Source of the DNA: Oscillospiraceae bacterium
GTDB taxonomy: Bacteria > Bacillota > Clostridia > Oscillospirales > Oscillospiraceae
Length of the DNA stretch: 13,619 bases
Direction: 5' to 3'
Assembly: GCA_016302405.1 (NCBI GenBank)
Contig: JAEDNR010000049.1
Span: forward strand, 1-13,619
Under the pieces are notes generated by a model, which saw only the letters and a program-made list of their open reading frames with translations, was not told the DNA's origin and did not search any database. The position numbers and the translations under genes are program-made. Of the stretch, positions 6,519-13,314 are shown one piece after another. The first letter of the stretch is position 1; every line of letters starts with the position of its first letter.

Positions 6519-8572
6519 CCGCACTCTATCCCCGGCTGGCCGTCACCGGCATCCGGAAAAACAGCAAGCTGTATTTCCCCTACATCGGCACCTGCATCGG
6601 CATGGTAACCATGTACTATATCATCCACTCCCTCAGCTTCTCCCCCACCCTCCGGGAAATGAAGGGCGGCGGAACCATGGAAGCGATCCTGGGTCTGGGT
6701 GTATTCGTGATCGCTATTTTTGCTGTCATTTTTCTTCTCTACACCAATTCCTTCCTCATTCGCCGGAGAAACAAGGAGTTTGGCCTGTACCATGTACTGG
6801 GCATGGGAAAGCCCGCCATTGCCAGGATTCTGACCTGGGAGACATTATTAACCGCCGTCATCAGCATCGTGCTGGGACTTACTGTGGGCATCGCTCTTTC
6901 CAAGCTTGCCGAACTGCTGCTTCTTAAAATCGTGCACGGCCAGGTGGACTACCGGATCACCCTGTCGGCTGAGTGCGTAACAGACACTGTCATCATGTTC
7001 GGCTGCATCTTCCTTCTTCTGCTTTTCAAATCCCTGTGGACGGTGTACCGCTCCGACCCTCTGGCCCTGCTGAAAAGCGAAACCGTGGGAGAAAAGCCGC
7101 CCAAAGGGAATTGGCTTCTTGCCCTTGCAGGGATTGTGATGCTGGGGATCGCCTACTACTTCGCCGCAACCATTAAAAATCCCAGTATGGCGGTGGGCGT
7201 TTTCTTCCTGCTGGTAATTCTGGTCATCATAGCAACCTACCTGCTGTTCATTTCCGGCTCCGTAACCTTGTGCCGAAGCTTGCAGAAGAACAAAAAATAC
7301 TACTACCAGAAAAACCACTTTGTATCCGTATCCACCATGGCCTACCGGATGAAGCGCAACGGTGCGGGCCTTGCCTCCATCTGTATTTTGTCCACCATGG
7401 TGCTTGTGATGATCTCCTCTTCCTCCAGCCTGTACATTGGGGCAGAGGACAGCCTCCGGGCCCGCTACCCCAGGGACAACGAAATTGACCTGAAGCTGGA
7501 TACGGCAGCGGAATTTGACGAAGACCATATTGGACTTGTACGGCAAGCCTACGAAAAGAGCCTCCGTGACAGCGGTGTTGTCCCGGAGAACCTGCTGGAC
7601 TTCCGGTATGCAATGGTTCTGGGACTTCAGGACGAAGACAGCTTCCAGCCGATCAGCTCCGCATTTATTGCCACAGACACTTCCGCCACAGGAGGTGACC
7701 CCTACGCGCATATCCGCGTCATCTATTTTCTCTCCGCCCGGGACTACAATACCCTCATGGGTGCGAACCTCTCCCCCGCTCCCGGAGAAGCGTATCTTTC
7801 CGCTCTTAATTGTTCCTACACACCGGATTCGGTGAACATAGGCCCCCTCACTTTCCAGATCCCGGAGGGCAGCGTCGACTTCCCTCCCATCGGGGAAAGT
7901 ATGGGAAGCATCATTCCCTCCCTGCTTCTGGTGGTTTCCGACTGGGACCAGGTACTCCCCATGGCCGACATGGAATTTGAGGACGGCGAGCCTGTCCTGG
8001 ATCTTCGCTGGTGCTACGGTTACGATTTGGACTGCAGTGACGCGGAAAAAATGCAGGCGTTCCAGGCCCAGGAGGATGCGCTGCATACCGTGGATTTTCT
8101 GATGGAGAACGGCTACGGCTGCCGGGTAGCATGCAAAGCGGAAGCGCGGCGGGATTTTTATATGCTCTACGGCAGCCTGTTTTTTATTGGCATTGTGCTG
8201 AGCATCGTCTTCCTCTTTGCTGCCGCCCTCATCGTCTACTACAAGCAGATCTCCGAGGGATATGAGGATCAGGCCAGATTCTCCATTATGCAGAAGGTCG
8301 GCATGACGAGGCAGGATATTCGCAGAAGCATTAACTCCCAGGTGCTCACCGTGTTTTTCGCTCCGCTGCTGTTTGCGGGGCTGCACATGGCCTTCGCTTT
8401 TCCCATGGTGTGGCTGATGCTTCGGATGTTCGGTATGAAGAATCTGATTCTGATGATTCTGACGACCCTGGCCGCCTTTGCCGTCTTCGGCGTGTTCTAT
8501 ATCATCATCTACTGGTTTACCGCCGGTGCCTATTACAGCATCGTCAGCGGCACAAGACAGGAACGGTATTGA
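6515..8572 (+). CDS. BceB-type FtsX-family ABC transporter permease
   Basis: Membrane partner of the preceding ATPase. The 685 residues show the BceB layout. There are seven helices in the first 310 residues (near 20-40, 57-82, 108-128, 155-172, 200-218, 226-248 and 283-305). A large extracellular domain of about 240 residues follows (about 308-548), then three C-terminal helices (near 553-577, 608-632 and 643-668). EFGLYHVLGMGK (88-99) and FSIMQKVGMTRQDIRR are the characteristic cytoplasmic coupling motifs of FtsX-like permeases. In known systems BceB forms a complex with the BceS kinase and signals transport activity, and the extracellular domain sets peptide specificity. No terminator is clear after the stop: only a small TCCC/GGGA hairpin near 8611, then element 2. 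Confidence 0.94.
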   Translation: MTALYPRLAVTGIRKNSKLYFPYIGTCIGMVTMYYIIHSLSFSPTLREMKGGGTMEAILGLGVFVIAIFAVIFLLYTNSFLIRRRNKEFGLYHVLGMGKPAIARILTWETLLTAVISIVLGLTVGIALSKLAELLLLKIVHGQVDYRITLSAECVTDTVIMFGCIFLLLLFKSLWTVYRSDPLALLKSETVGEKPPKGNWLLALAGIVMLGIAYYFAATIKNPSMAVGVFFLLVILVIIATYLLFISGSVTLCRSLQKNKKYYYQKNHFVSVSTMAYRMKRNGAGLASICILSTMVLVMISSSSSLYIGAEDSLRARYPRDNEIDLKLDTAAEFDEDHIGLVRQAYEKSLRDSGVVPENLLDFRYAMVLGLQDEDSFQPISSAFIATDTSATGGDPYAHIRVIYFLSARDYNTLMGANLSPAPGEAYLSALNCSYTPDSVNIGPLTFQIPEGSVDFPPIGESMGSIIPSLLLVVSDWDQVLPMADMEFEDGEPVLDLRWCYGYDLDCSDAEKMQAFQAQEDALHTVDFLMENGYGCRVACKAEARRDFYMLYGSLFFIGIVLSIVFLFAAALIVYYKQISEGYEDQARFSIMQKVGMTRQDIRRSINSQVLTVFFAPLLFAGLHMAFAFPMVWLMLRMFGMKNLILMILTTLAAFAVFGVFYIIIYWFTAGAYYSIVSGTRQERY

Positions 8573-8630
8573 CTTTTCTTCCTATCCGATTCATAATGGA
8601 TAACATTCAGTCCCGCCCGGGATAAGCAGC

Positions 8631-8819
8631 TAAATGATCGTTTAGCGGCTTCGCCGAATTGACAATTGACAATTGACAGTTGACAATTATTGTGTCCCTA
8701 CGGGACAATTTTGAAATAATTTCGACTGTTTTTGCCCGGATTATTTATTTAAAATCATCCCGAAGGGATTCCTTAATTGTCAATTTTCCATTATCAATTG
8801 TCAATTAAACGAACATTTA
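8631..8819. mobile_element. 189-bp MITE-like element 2 sharing ends with element 1
   Basis: The left end TAAATGATCGTTTA (8631-8644) is identical to the ends of element 1. The right end TAAACGAACATTTA (8806-8819) is its inverted copy with one mismatch. The interior differs: four tandem 7-mers (AATTGAC three times, then AGTTGAC; 8657-8684) pair with an inverted counterpart at 8773-8806. Two small hairpins lie inside, GTCCC/GGGAC (8694-8706) and ATCCC/GGGAT (8757-8769). It has no coding capacity. It lies between the permease gene and the CHAP gene and fills the gap of just over 300 bp there. Confidence 0.65.
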
Positions 8820-8878
8820 CTACAGATAATGCAGGTATTGAATCGTAATACTAAATAAAGAAAAAGGCAGGAAATTGT

Positions 8879-9436
8879 ATGCACAGAGCTGTGGAAATCG
8901 CCCTGGGCGAGGTCGGGTATCTGGAAAAGGACACCCCCGAAGCCCTGGATGAAAAAGAAACCAGCGCCGGAAGCGCCAACTTTACAAAATACGCCCGGGA
9001 CATGGACGCTATTTCCAGATTCTACAACGGCAGCAAGCAGGGCTATCCCTGGTGTGATGTGTTTGTAGACTGGTGCTTTGTCACAGCCTACGGCGAAGCC
9101 ATGGCCAGAACTCTCCTGTGCCAGCCGAAAAACAGCAAAGGGGCAGGCTGCCGGTACTCCATGGCGTATTACCAACAGGAAGGGCGTTTCTTTTCCCAAC
9201 CGGAACCAGGGGATCAGATCTTCTTCCAGACCGACGGGAAGGTCTGCCACACCGGGATCGTCACCGGGGTAAAGGACGGGATGGTACATACCGTGGAGGG
9301 CAACACCTCCTCGGAGCCCGGTGTGGTTGCCAACGGCGGCTGTGTACGGGAAAAGCATTACCCTCTGGATTCCCCCGTCATCGCGGGCTACGGACGGCCG
9401 GATTACGCAATGGCCGAATGTCCTGTGCAGGTCTGA
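8879..9436 (+). CDS. Stand-alone CHAP-domain peptidoglycan hydrolase
   Basis: A CHAP/NlpC-P60 superfamily cysteine amidase or endopeptidase, expected to cut peptidoglycan peptides. In 185 residues it shows the catalytic cysteine in YPWCDVFVDWCF (C59), the histidine in CHTGIV (H124) and the polar third residue in VEGNTS (E140/N142). The N-terminal VEIALGEVGYLEK is the usual CHAP lead-in. There is no signal peptide, membrane helix or cell-wall-binding repeat, so it looks like a domain-only lysin of the phage endolysin type rather than a secreted housekeeping hydrolase. ATG 8879 follows GGCAGGA at modest strength. No phage structural, holin or integrase genes are adjacent. It directly follows element 2 and converges on the exonuclease gene. 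A lone prophage remnant or a lysis/immunity function are both possible. Confidence 0.8.
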   Translation: MHRAVEIALGEVGYLEKDTPEALDEKETSAGSANFTKYARDMDAISRFYNGSKQGYPWCDVFVDWCFVTAYGEAMARTLLCQPKNSKGAGCRYSMAYYQQEGRFFSQPEPGDQIFFQTDGKVCHTGIVTGVKDGMVHTVEGNTSSEPGVVANGGCVREKHYPLDSPVIAGYGRPDYAMAECPVQV

Positions 9437-9446
9437 ACCAGTGTAC

Positions 9447-9480
9447 AAAACCACCCCGACCGATTTGCGGCCGGGGTGGT
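9447..9480 (-). terminator. Intrinsic terminator between convergent genes
   Basis: ACCACCCCG (9450-9458) pairs perfectly with CGGGGTGGT (9472-9480), and CCG/CGG extend the stem inward around an ATTTG loop. On the minus strand it is followed by TTTT (9450-9447), making a canonical terminator for the exonuclease gene, whose stop is 5 bp away. On the plus strand it lacks a T-run, though the strong stem may still protect the CHAP transcript 3' end. Confidence 0.85.
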
Positions 9481-9484
9481 CAGG

Positions 9485-10048
9485 TTAATAGGGGAAAGTT
9501 TTTCCAATGGTGAGATCGTAGCGCCGAAGAAAAGGCGCTACATTGAGGCCCTTCCCCAGGTAGTCAAGCAGCAGCCTTGCCGCGGCAGAGCTGTCGCTTT
9601 CCGCCCGGTGGTGCTCCAGTTCGATGCCGCACCGGCTGCACAGGGTATTGAGGCGGTGGTTTTGGAGATCAGGATAGCAATGCCTTCCCATCCGGCAGGT
9701 GCAGGCGTACACTGCCTCTTTTTTCCAGTAAATGCGGTAATCCCGCAGGCACTTACACAGGACGCTCATATCAAAGGGGGCGTTGTGGGCTACCAGCACC
9801 CCACCGTCAAAGTCGGGCCGCAGCCGCTCCCAGATTTCCGGAAACGTGGGAGCCGCTGCCGCCATTTCCGGGGTAATGCCGGTGAGGGCAATGTTGAAGT
9901 CATCAAAGTGGCATTCCGGGTTCACCAGCGTGCCCCATTCCTTTACGATCTGCCCGTTCTCCACCACCGAAACGCCGATGGCGCTCATCCGGTGATTTCG
10001 GGAATTGGGTGTCTCCACATCAAAAACAACAAATTTTCTTATGTTCAT
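9485..10048 (-). CDS. DEDDh 3'-5' exonuclease (DnaQ/PolC-epsilon type)
   Basis: A single-domain RNase T/DnaQ-type 3'-5' exonuclease acting on DNA or RNA ends. Metal-binding acidic residues are in place: D10 and E12 in FDVETPN, D93 in LVAHNAPFDM, and H147 and D152 in HHRAESDS, the Hx4D of the DEDDh class. The 187-residue length fits a free-standing enzyme rather than a polymerase proofreading subunit with extra domains. ATG 10048 is chosen because AGGAG sits just upstream. An ATG at 10072 is possible but has a poor site and would overlap the MATE gene. It lies 10 bp after the MATE stop, so the two are probably cotranscribed. A 7-bp perfect inverted repeat lies within the last coding region (9519-9540). 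Its cellular role is not evident. Confidence 0.92.
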   Translation of the reverse strand: MNIRKFVVFDVETPNSRNHRMSAIGVSVVENGQIVKEWGTLVNPECHFDDFNIALTGITPEMAAAAPTFPEIWERLRPDFDGGVLVAHNAPFDMSVLCKCLRDYRIYWKKEAVYACTCRMGRHCYPDLQNHRLNTLCSRCGIELEHHRAESDSSAAARLLLDYLGKGLNVAPFLRRYDLTIGKTFPY

Positions 10049-10058
10049 AAAACTCCTG

Positions 10059-11411
10059 TTACCCGAAGGCATATTTTGTCTTCCACTTTCCGCTTACCAT
10101 CCGTCCCACAAAGAAGGCGGTACGGCAGATCCAGTCCAGCACCATAGCAATCCAGACGCCCACGGCGCCCATTCCGAAATGGACGCACAGAACCCAGGAA
10201 GCGCCCACCCGTAAAATGGCCATGGAAGCAATGCTAACCACCATGGTAAAGCGCACGTCATTGGCTGCCCGCAGGGCATTGGGCAGGACAAAGGACGCCG
10301 GCCACAACAACACGGCAAAGCCCTGATGGGTAAGGACCAGAATTCGGGCAAGGGCCACCGTCTCGGGAGACAGCGAGCGGTACAGCCCGATCAGCGGACC
10401 CACAAAAATCATCAGAATAATGTTCAGTGCGCCCTGGTACAGGTACACCCACAGCATCAGCTTCTTTGTGTAGTACTCCGCCTGCTTGGTATCCCCCGCT
10501 CCAATGCAGCGGCCCACCACGGTCACCATGGCAAGGCCCATGGCCTGACCGATGATCACGCCCACCGCATCCAGGTTGTTGGCGACGGCGTTGGCGGAGG
10601 TCTGGCTGGTGCCGAACAGGGCAATCATACTGACCACAATCACCCGCCCCAGCTGGAACAGGCTGTTTTCAAAAGCGGAGGGGATCCCGATATGCAGGAT
10701 CTTGCCCATCATTTTGGGACGCAGGGGGAGCAGATTCCCCCGGCTAATGGCAAGCTCCTGTCCCTTTCCGGCGGCAAGGCTGAGGATTACCACTGCCGCC
10801 ACTGCCCGGGACACAAGCGTCGGCACCGCCACACCGGCAACCCCCATTTTCAGGCCATAAATGCACAGGGCGTTGCCCCCAACATTCAGTAGATTCATGA
10901 GCATGCTGACCTTCATGGACAGCTTGCTGTTACCCACGCTGCGGAAAATAGCCGCTCCCGCGTTATACAGGGCGATAAAGGGAAAGGACAGAGCGGTGAT
11001 CCGGAAATAAGTAAGCCCCGCCGCCATCACATCGTCAGCAATGGAGCCGAAGAACAGCTTTAAAAGTCCGTGGGCAAACACCAGACAGGCCGCCATTACC
11101 AAAAGGCCAAAGAAAAGGGCCATGGTGACAAGCTGCCCGGCGGAATCCCGGGCGGCATTCCGGTTCCGGGCTCCCAGATATTGGCTCGTAACCACCGCGC
11201 CGCCGGTTGCCAGGGCGGCAAACAGGTTCAGCACCACATTGTTGATCATATCCACCAATGACACGCCGGATATGGCGGCTTCTCCCACGGAGGACACCAT
11301 AATGCCGTCGCACATGCCCACCAGGATAGCAAGGCTCTGCTCAATGATCAGCGGAATGATCAGCCGCACCAGCGCCCTTGTGGAAAACAATTTTTCGTCT
11401 GCCTGTATCAA
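10059..11411 (-). CDS. MATE-family multidrug/Na+ antiporter
   Basis: A twelve-helix membrane exporter of the MATE family that uses a Na+ or H+ gradient to expel cationic compounds. The opening LFSTRALVRLIIPLIIEQSL, then DGIMVSSVGEAAISGVSLVD, is the classic first-helix signature. The matching second-half signature is in HIGIPSAFENSLFQLGRVIV. Length (about 450 residues) is normal. All upstream in-frame starts are non-ATG. The TTG at 11411 is preferred because AAGGTGG lies five bases upstream and the protein then begins MIQADEKLF, as is usual for relatives. A TTG at 11438 with a weak site is the alternative. It is transcribed away from the two-component genes and is followed by the exonuclease. 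Substrate unknown; a link with the Bce module is by proximity only. Confidence 0.93.
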   Translation of the reverse strand: MIQADEKLFSTRALVRLIIPLIIEQSLAILVGMCDGIMVSSVGEAAISGVSLVDMINNVVLNLFAALATGGAVVTSQYLGARNRNAARDSAGQLVTMALFFGLLVMAACLVFAHGLLKLFFGSIADDVMAAGLTYFRITALSFPFIALYNAGAAIFRSVGNSKLSMKVSMLMNLLNVGGNALCIYGLKMGVAGVAVPTLVSRAVAAVVILSLAAGKGQELAISRGNLLPLRPKMMGKILHIGIPSAFENSLFQLGRVIVVSMIALFGTSQTSANAVANNLDAVGVIIGQAMGLAMVTVVGRCIGAGDTKQAEYYTKKLMLWVYLYQGALNIILMIFVGPLIGLYRSLSPETVALARILVLTHQGFAVLLWPASFVLPNALRAANDVRFTMVVSIASMAILRVGASWVLCVHFGMGAVGVWIAMVLDWICRTAFFVGRMVSGKWKTKYAFG

Positions 11412-11460
11412 AGGACCCACCTTCTTATCATAGCGCAATCCATTTCAAGCGCATAACCTG

Positions 11461-11481
11461 GCCCCATATTTCGGGGCTTTT
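11461..11481 (+). terminator. Small terminator-like hairpin in divergent intergenic region
   Basis: GCCCC (11461-11465) and GGGGC (11473-11477) enclose ATATTTC and are followed on the plus strand by TTTT. It could stop rightward transcription antisense to MATE from entering the regulator gene. On the other strand it would lie in the MATE 5' leader. The stem is only 5 bp, so this is tentative. Confidence 0.35.
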
Positions 11482-11495
11482 CCCTTTGCCGCTGC

Positions 11496-11524
11496 ATTAT
11501 ACCTCTTTTTTCACTTTCGCGCAA
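11496..11524 (-). promoter_or_regulatory. Leftward promoter for MATE-exonuclease operon
   Basis: On the minus strand a perfect -10 TATAAT (11501-11496) lies 17 nt after TTGCGC (11524-11519), which keeps only the TTG of the -35 consensus. The implied leader is about 75 nt and includes the GCCCC/GGGGC hairpin. Confidence 0.4.
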
Positions 11525-11527
11525 TCC

Positions 11528-11560
11528 TTTTTTCCCCGTACTTGCAATGGGGGGAAAAAA
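11528..11560. repeat. Perfect 10-bp dyad across the regulator promoter
   Basis: TTTTTTCCCC (11528-11537) and GGGGAAAAAA (11551-11560) are exact reverse complements around 13 nt that contain the -35 of the rightward promoter. The right arm ends three bases before the -10. No T-run follows on either side, so it is not a terminator. An operator role is plausible. Confidence 0.6.
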
Positions 11561-11569
11561 TGATATAAT
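11542..11569 (+). promoter_or_regulatory. Promoter of the two-component regulator/kinase operon
   Basis: TTGCAA (11542-11547), a 16-nt spacer and a perfect TATAAT (11564-11569), with TGA before it forming an extended -10. It lies 34 bp before the regulator start, whose ribosome binding site AGGAGG is also perfect. Confidence 0.7.
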
Positions 11570-11603
11570 ACTCCCAAAATAAACCGTTCAAAGGAGGGGA
11601 AAT

Positions 11604-12275
11604 ATGTACCGGATTCTCATTGTGGAAGACGATGCCGGGATCGCCCGGGGCGTAGCCGAAGCTGTAGCCGCCTGGGGGATGGAAGCAAGCTGCGTCCGTG
11701 ATTTCCGAGATGTGATGGCGGAATTCGCGAAGTACTCTCCCCACCTGGTGCTCATGGACATCGGGCTGCCCTTTATGAACGGCTACCACTGGTGTACCGA
11801 AATCCGGAAGGTCTCCAAGGTTCCCATTCTGTTTCTTTCCTCCGCCTCGGACAATATGAATATCATCATGGCTATGAATACCGGCGCCGACGATTTTATC
11901 GCCAAGCCCTTTGACAGCAGCGTGCTCATTGCCAAGATCCAGGCGCTGCTGCGCAGGGCCTACGCCTTTGGGGAAAGCGTGCCCATTCTGGAGCACCGGG
12001 GGGCCGTGCTGAACACCGGGGACGGCACCCTGCGCTACGGTGACCGGGAGATCACCCTGTCAAAAAACGAATTTCGGATTCTGCTGGTGCTTATGCGCAG
12101 CCGGGGCAGGACCGTCAGCCGGGAGAAGCTCATGGAGGCGCTGTGGCAGACCGATGAATTTGTGGACGAAAACGCCCTGACGGTGAACGTGGGAAGGCTT
12201 CGCAGAAAGCTGGAGGCCATCGGCCTGTCGGACTTTATCCAGACCCGCTTCGGCGTGGGCTATGTGATCGTTTAG
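11604..12275 (+). CDS. BceR-like OmpR-family response regulator
   Basis: A 223-residue DNA-binding response regulator. The receiver domain (about 1-115) has the acidic pair D9-D10, phosphoacceptor D52 in LVLMDIGLP, S79-S80 and K101 in AKPFD. A winged-helix OmpR/PhoB DNA-binding domain follows (about 128-223) with TLSKNEFRILLVLM, the recognition-helix region NALTVNVGRLRRKLE and GVGYV at the wing. It is followed 12 bp later by a Bce-type kinase, so it probably activates the bceAB-like operon about 6 kb to the left, and perhaps itself. The final codons and stop lie in a 14-nt string identical to the end of element 2 (12265-12278). Regulator and transporter genes are usually adjacent; here they are not. 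Confidence 0.94.
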   Translation: MYRILIVEDDAGIARGVAEAVAAWGMEASCVRDFRDVMAEFAKYSPHLVLMDIGLPFMNGYHWCTEIRKVSKVPILFLSSASDNMNIIMAMNTGADDFIAKPFDSSVLIAKIQALLRRAYAFGESVPILEHRGAVLNTGDGTLRYGDREITLSKNEFRILLVLMRSRGRTVSREKLMEALWQTDEFVDENALTVNVGRLRRKLEAIGLSDFIQTRFGVGYVIV

Positions 12276-12287
12276 CGGAGGGCTGCC

Positions 12288-13268
12288 ATGAGACAATGGT
12301 TTCGGGAAAACTGCCGGCCCTTGGTACTGCTGATTCTCTGTTCCGGCATCTTTGCTCTGGTTTTCGCGCTGTATGACCTGCCCATTGGCGCTGTAATATA
12401 CCCCTGCCTTCTGTGCGCGGGGATTTTGCTTCTAAGCGGTATCCGGCGTCTTATCCTGTCCCGCAGGAAGCACCGCACCCTGGAAGCGCTTGCCGCCCTG
12501 CCGGATAGCCTTCTGCACCAGTTGGAAGCTTTTGACACCCAGACGGACCGGGACTACCACGGCATCATCGCCGCCCTGTCCCGGCGGGAGGAAGCCCGGG
12601 CGGGAGAAATCAGTCGGAAGCTTGCCGACAGTATGGACTACTACACCACCTGGGTCCACCAGATCAAGACCCCCATTGCCTCCATGCGGCTGCTGCTGGA
12701 AAAGGAGGATTCTCCCGTGTCCCGCCAGCTGTCGGAGGAGCTGTTCCGGGTGGAGCAGTATGTACAGATGGTGATGACCTACCAGCGGCTGGATTCCGAT
12801 TCCACCGACTATGTATTCCGGCAGACGGATGTGGACGCAGTGGTACGCGGGGCAATCCGGAAATTCGCTCCCCAGTTTATTTCCAAGGGCATCCGCCTGG
12901 ACTATGTCTCCCGGCAGACCCTGGTCGTCACTGACGAAAAGTGGCTGTCCTTTGTCATCGAGCAGCTTCTGTCCAACGCCATAAAATACACTCCCGCAGG
13001 GTGCATCACCATCCGGTTTCAGGATAACAATGACCTGACTATCACAGATACCGGAATCGGCATTGCCCCAGAGGATCTTCCCCGGATCTTTGAAAGAGGC
13101 TACACCGGCTACAACGGCCGCACGGACAAACGGGCCAGCGGCCTGGGCCTGTACCTCTGCCGCCGGATCTGCGATGCTCTGGGCCACGGAATTTCCATCC
13201 GCTCCACGCCGGGCGTGGGCACTACGGTCACCATAAGCCTTTCTCAGAAAGAGCAGATTTTTGAATAA
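12288..13268 (+). CDS. BceS-like intramembrane-sensing histidine kinase
   Basis: A 326-residue membrane kinase with two N-terminal helices (about 12-28 and 34-51) joined by only a few residues (YDLPIG). This is the hallmark of intramembrane-sensing kinases, which have no extracellular sensor of their own and read a partner ABC transporter. The HisKA region carries H124 in TTWVHQIKTP. The ATPase domain shows the N box (N230 in LLSNAIKYT), G1 DTGIG (254-258), F box near 267-272 and G2 GLGLYL (285-290). ATG 12288 follows GGAGGG. In known Bce systems the permease, not free peptide, controls the kinase, so the BceB-like protein in this window is the likely partner. Confidence 0.94.
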   Translation: MRQWFRENCRPLVLLILCSGIFALVFALYDLPIGAVIYPCLLCAGILLLSGIRRLILSRRKHRTLEALAALPDSLLHQLEAFDTQTDRDYHGIIAALSRREEARAGEISRKLADSMDYYTTWVHQIKTPIASMRLLLEKEDSPVSRQLSEELFRVEQYVQMVMTYQRLDSDSTDYVFRQTDVDAVVRGAIRKFAPQFISKGIRLDYVSRQTLVVTDEKWLSFVIEQLLSNAIKYTPAGCITIRFQDNNDLTITDTGIGIAPEDLPRIFERGYTGYNGRTDKRASGLGLYLCRRICDALGHGISIRSTPGVGTTVTISLSQKEQIFE

Positions 13269-13274
13269 CAACAG

Positions 13275-13292
13275 GCAGCAAAAGCTGCTTTT
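13275..13292 (+). terminator. Short intrinsic terminator after the kinase gene
   Basis: GCAGC (13275-13279), an AAAA loop, GCTGC (13284-13288), then TTTT. The stem is only 5 bp, so it may attenuate rather than fully stop transcription into the cysteine desulfurase gene 23 bp later. Confidence 0.5.
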
Positions 13293-13314
13293 ATACCAAC
13301 AAGGGAGAAATCAT

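Noticed and set aside
6848..8386. 512-codon open frame on the minus strand opposite the permease gene
   Set aside because: Composition is His/Gln/Gly-rich without domain character, and it lies wholly antisense to a clear BceB-type gene with known motifs. It is a GC-rich shadow frame.
8657..8684. Tandem 7-bp repeats considered as a CRISPR or satellite
   Set aside because: Units are 7 bp with no spacers and no cas genes; they belong to the inverted structure of element 2.
8798..8830. TTGTCA / GATAAT promoter for the CHAP gene at the element edge
   Set aside because: Spacing is 21 bp, too long for a standard promoter.
8879..9436. Prophage call based on the CHAP lysin
   Set aside because: No holin, capsid, tail, integrase or attachment site is present nearby; one lysin-like gene is not enough.
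12432..13271. 279-codon minus-strand frame opposite the histidine kinase
   Set aside because: Antisense to a complete kinase with all H/N/G boxes; no ribosome binding site or recognisable domain.
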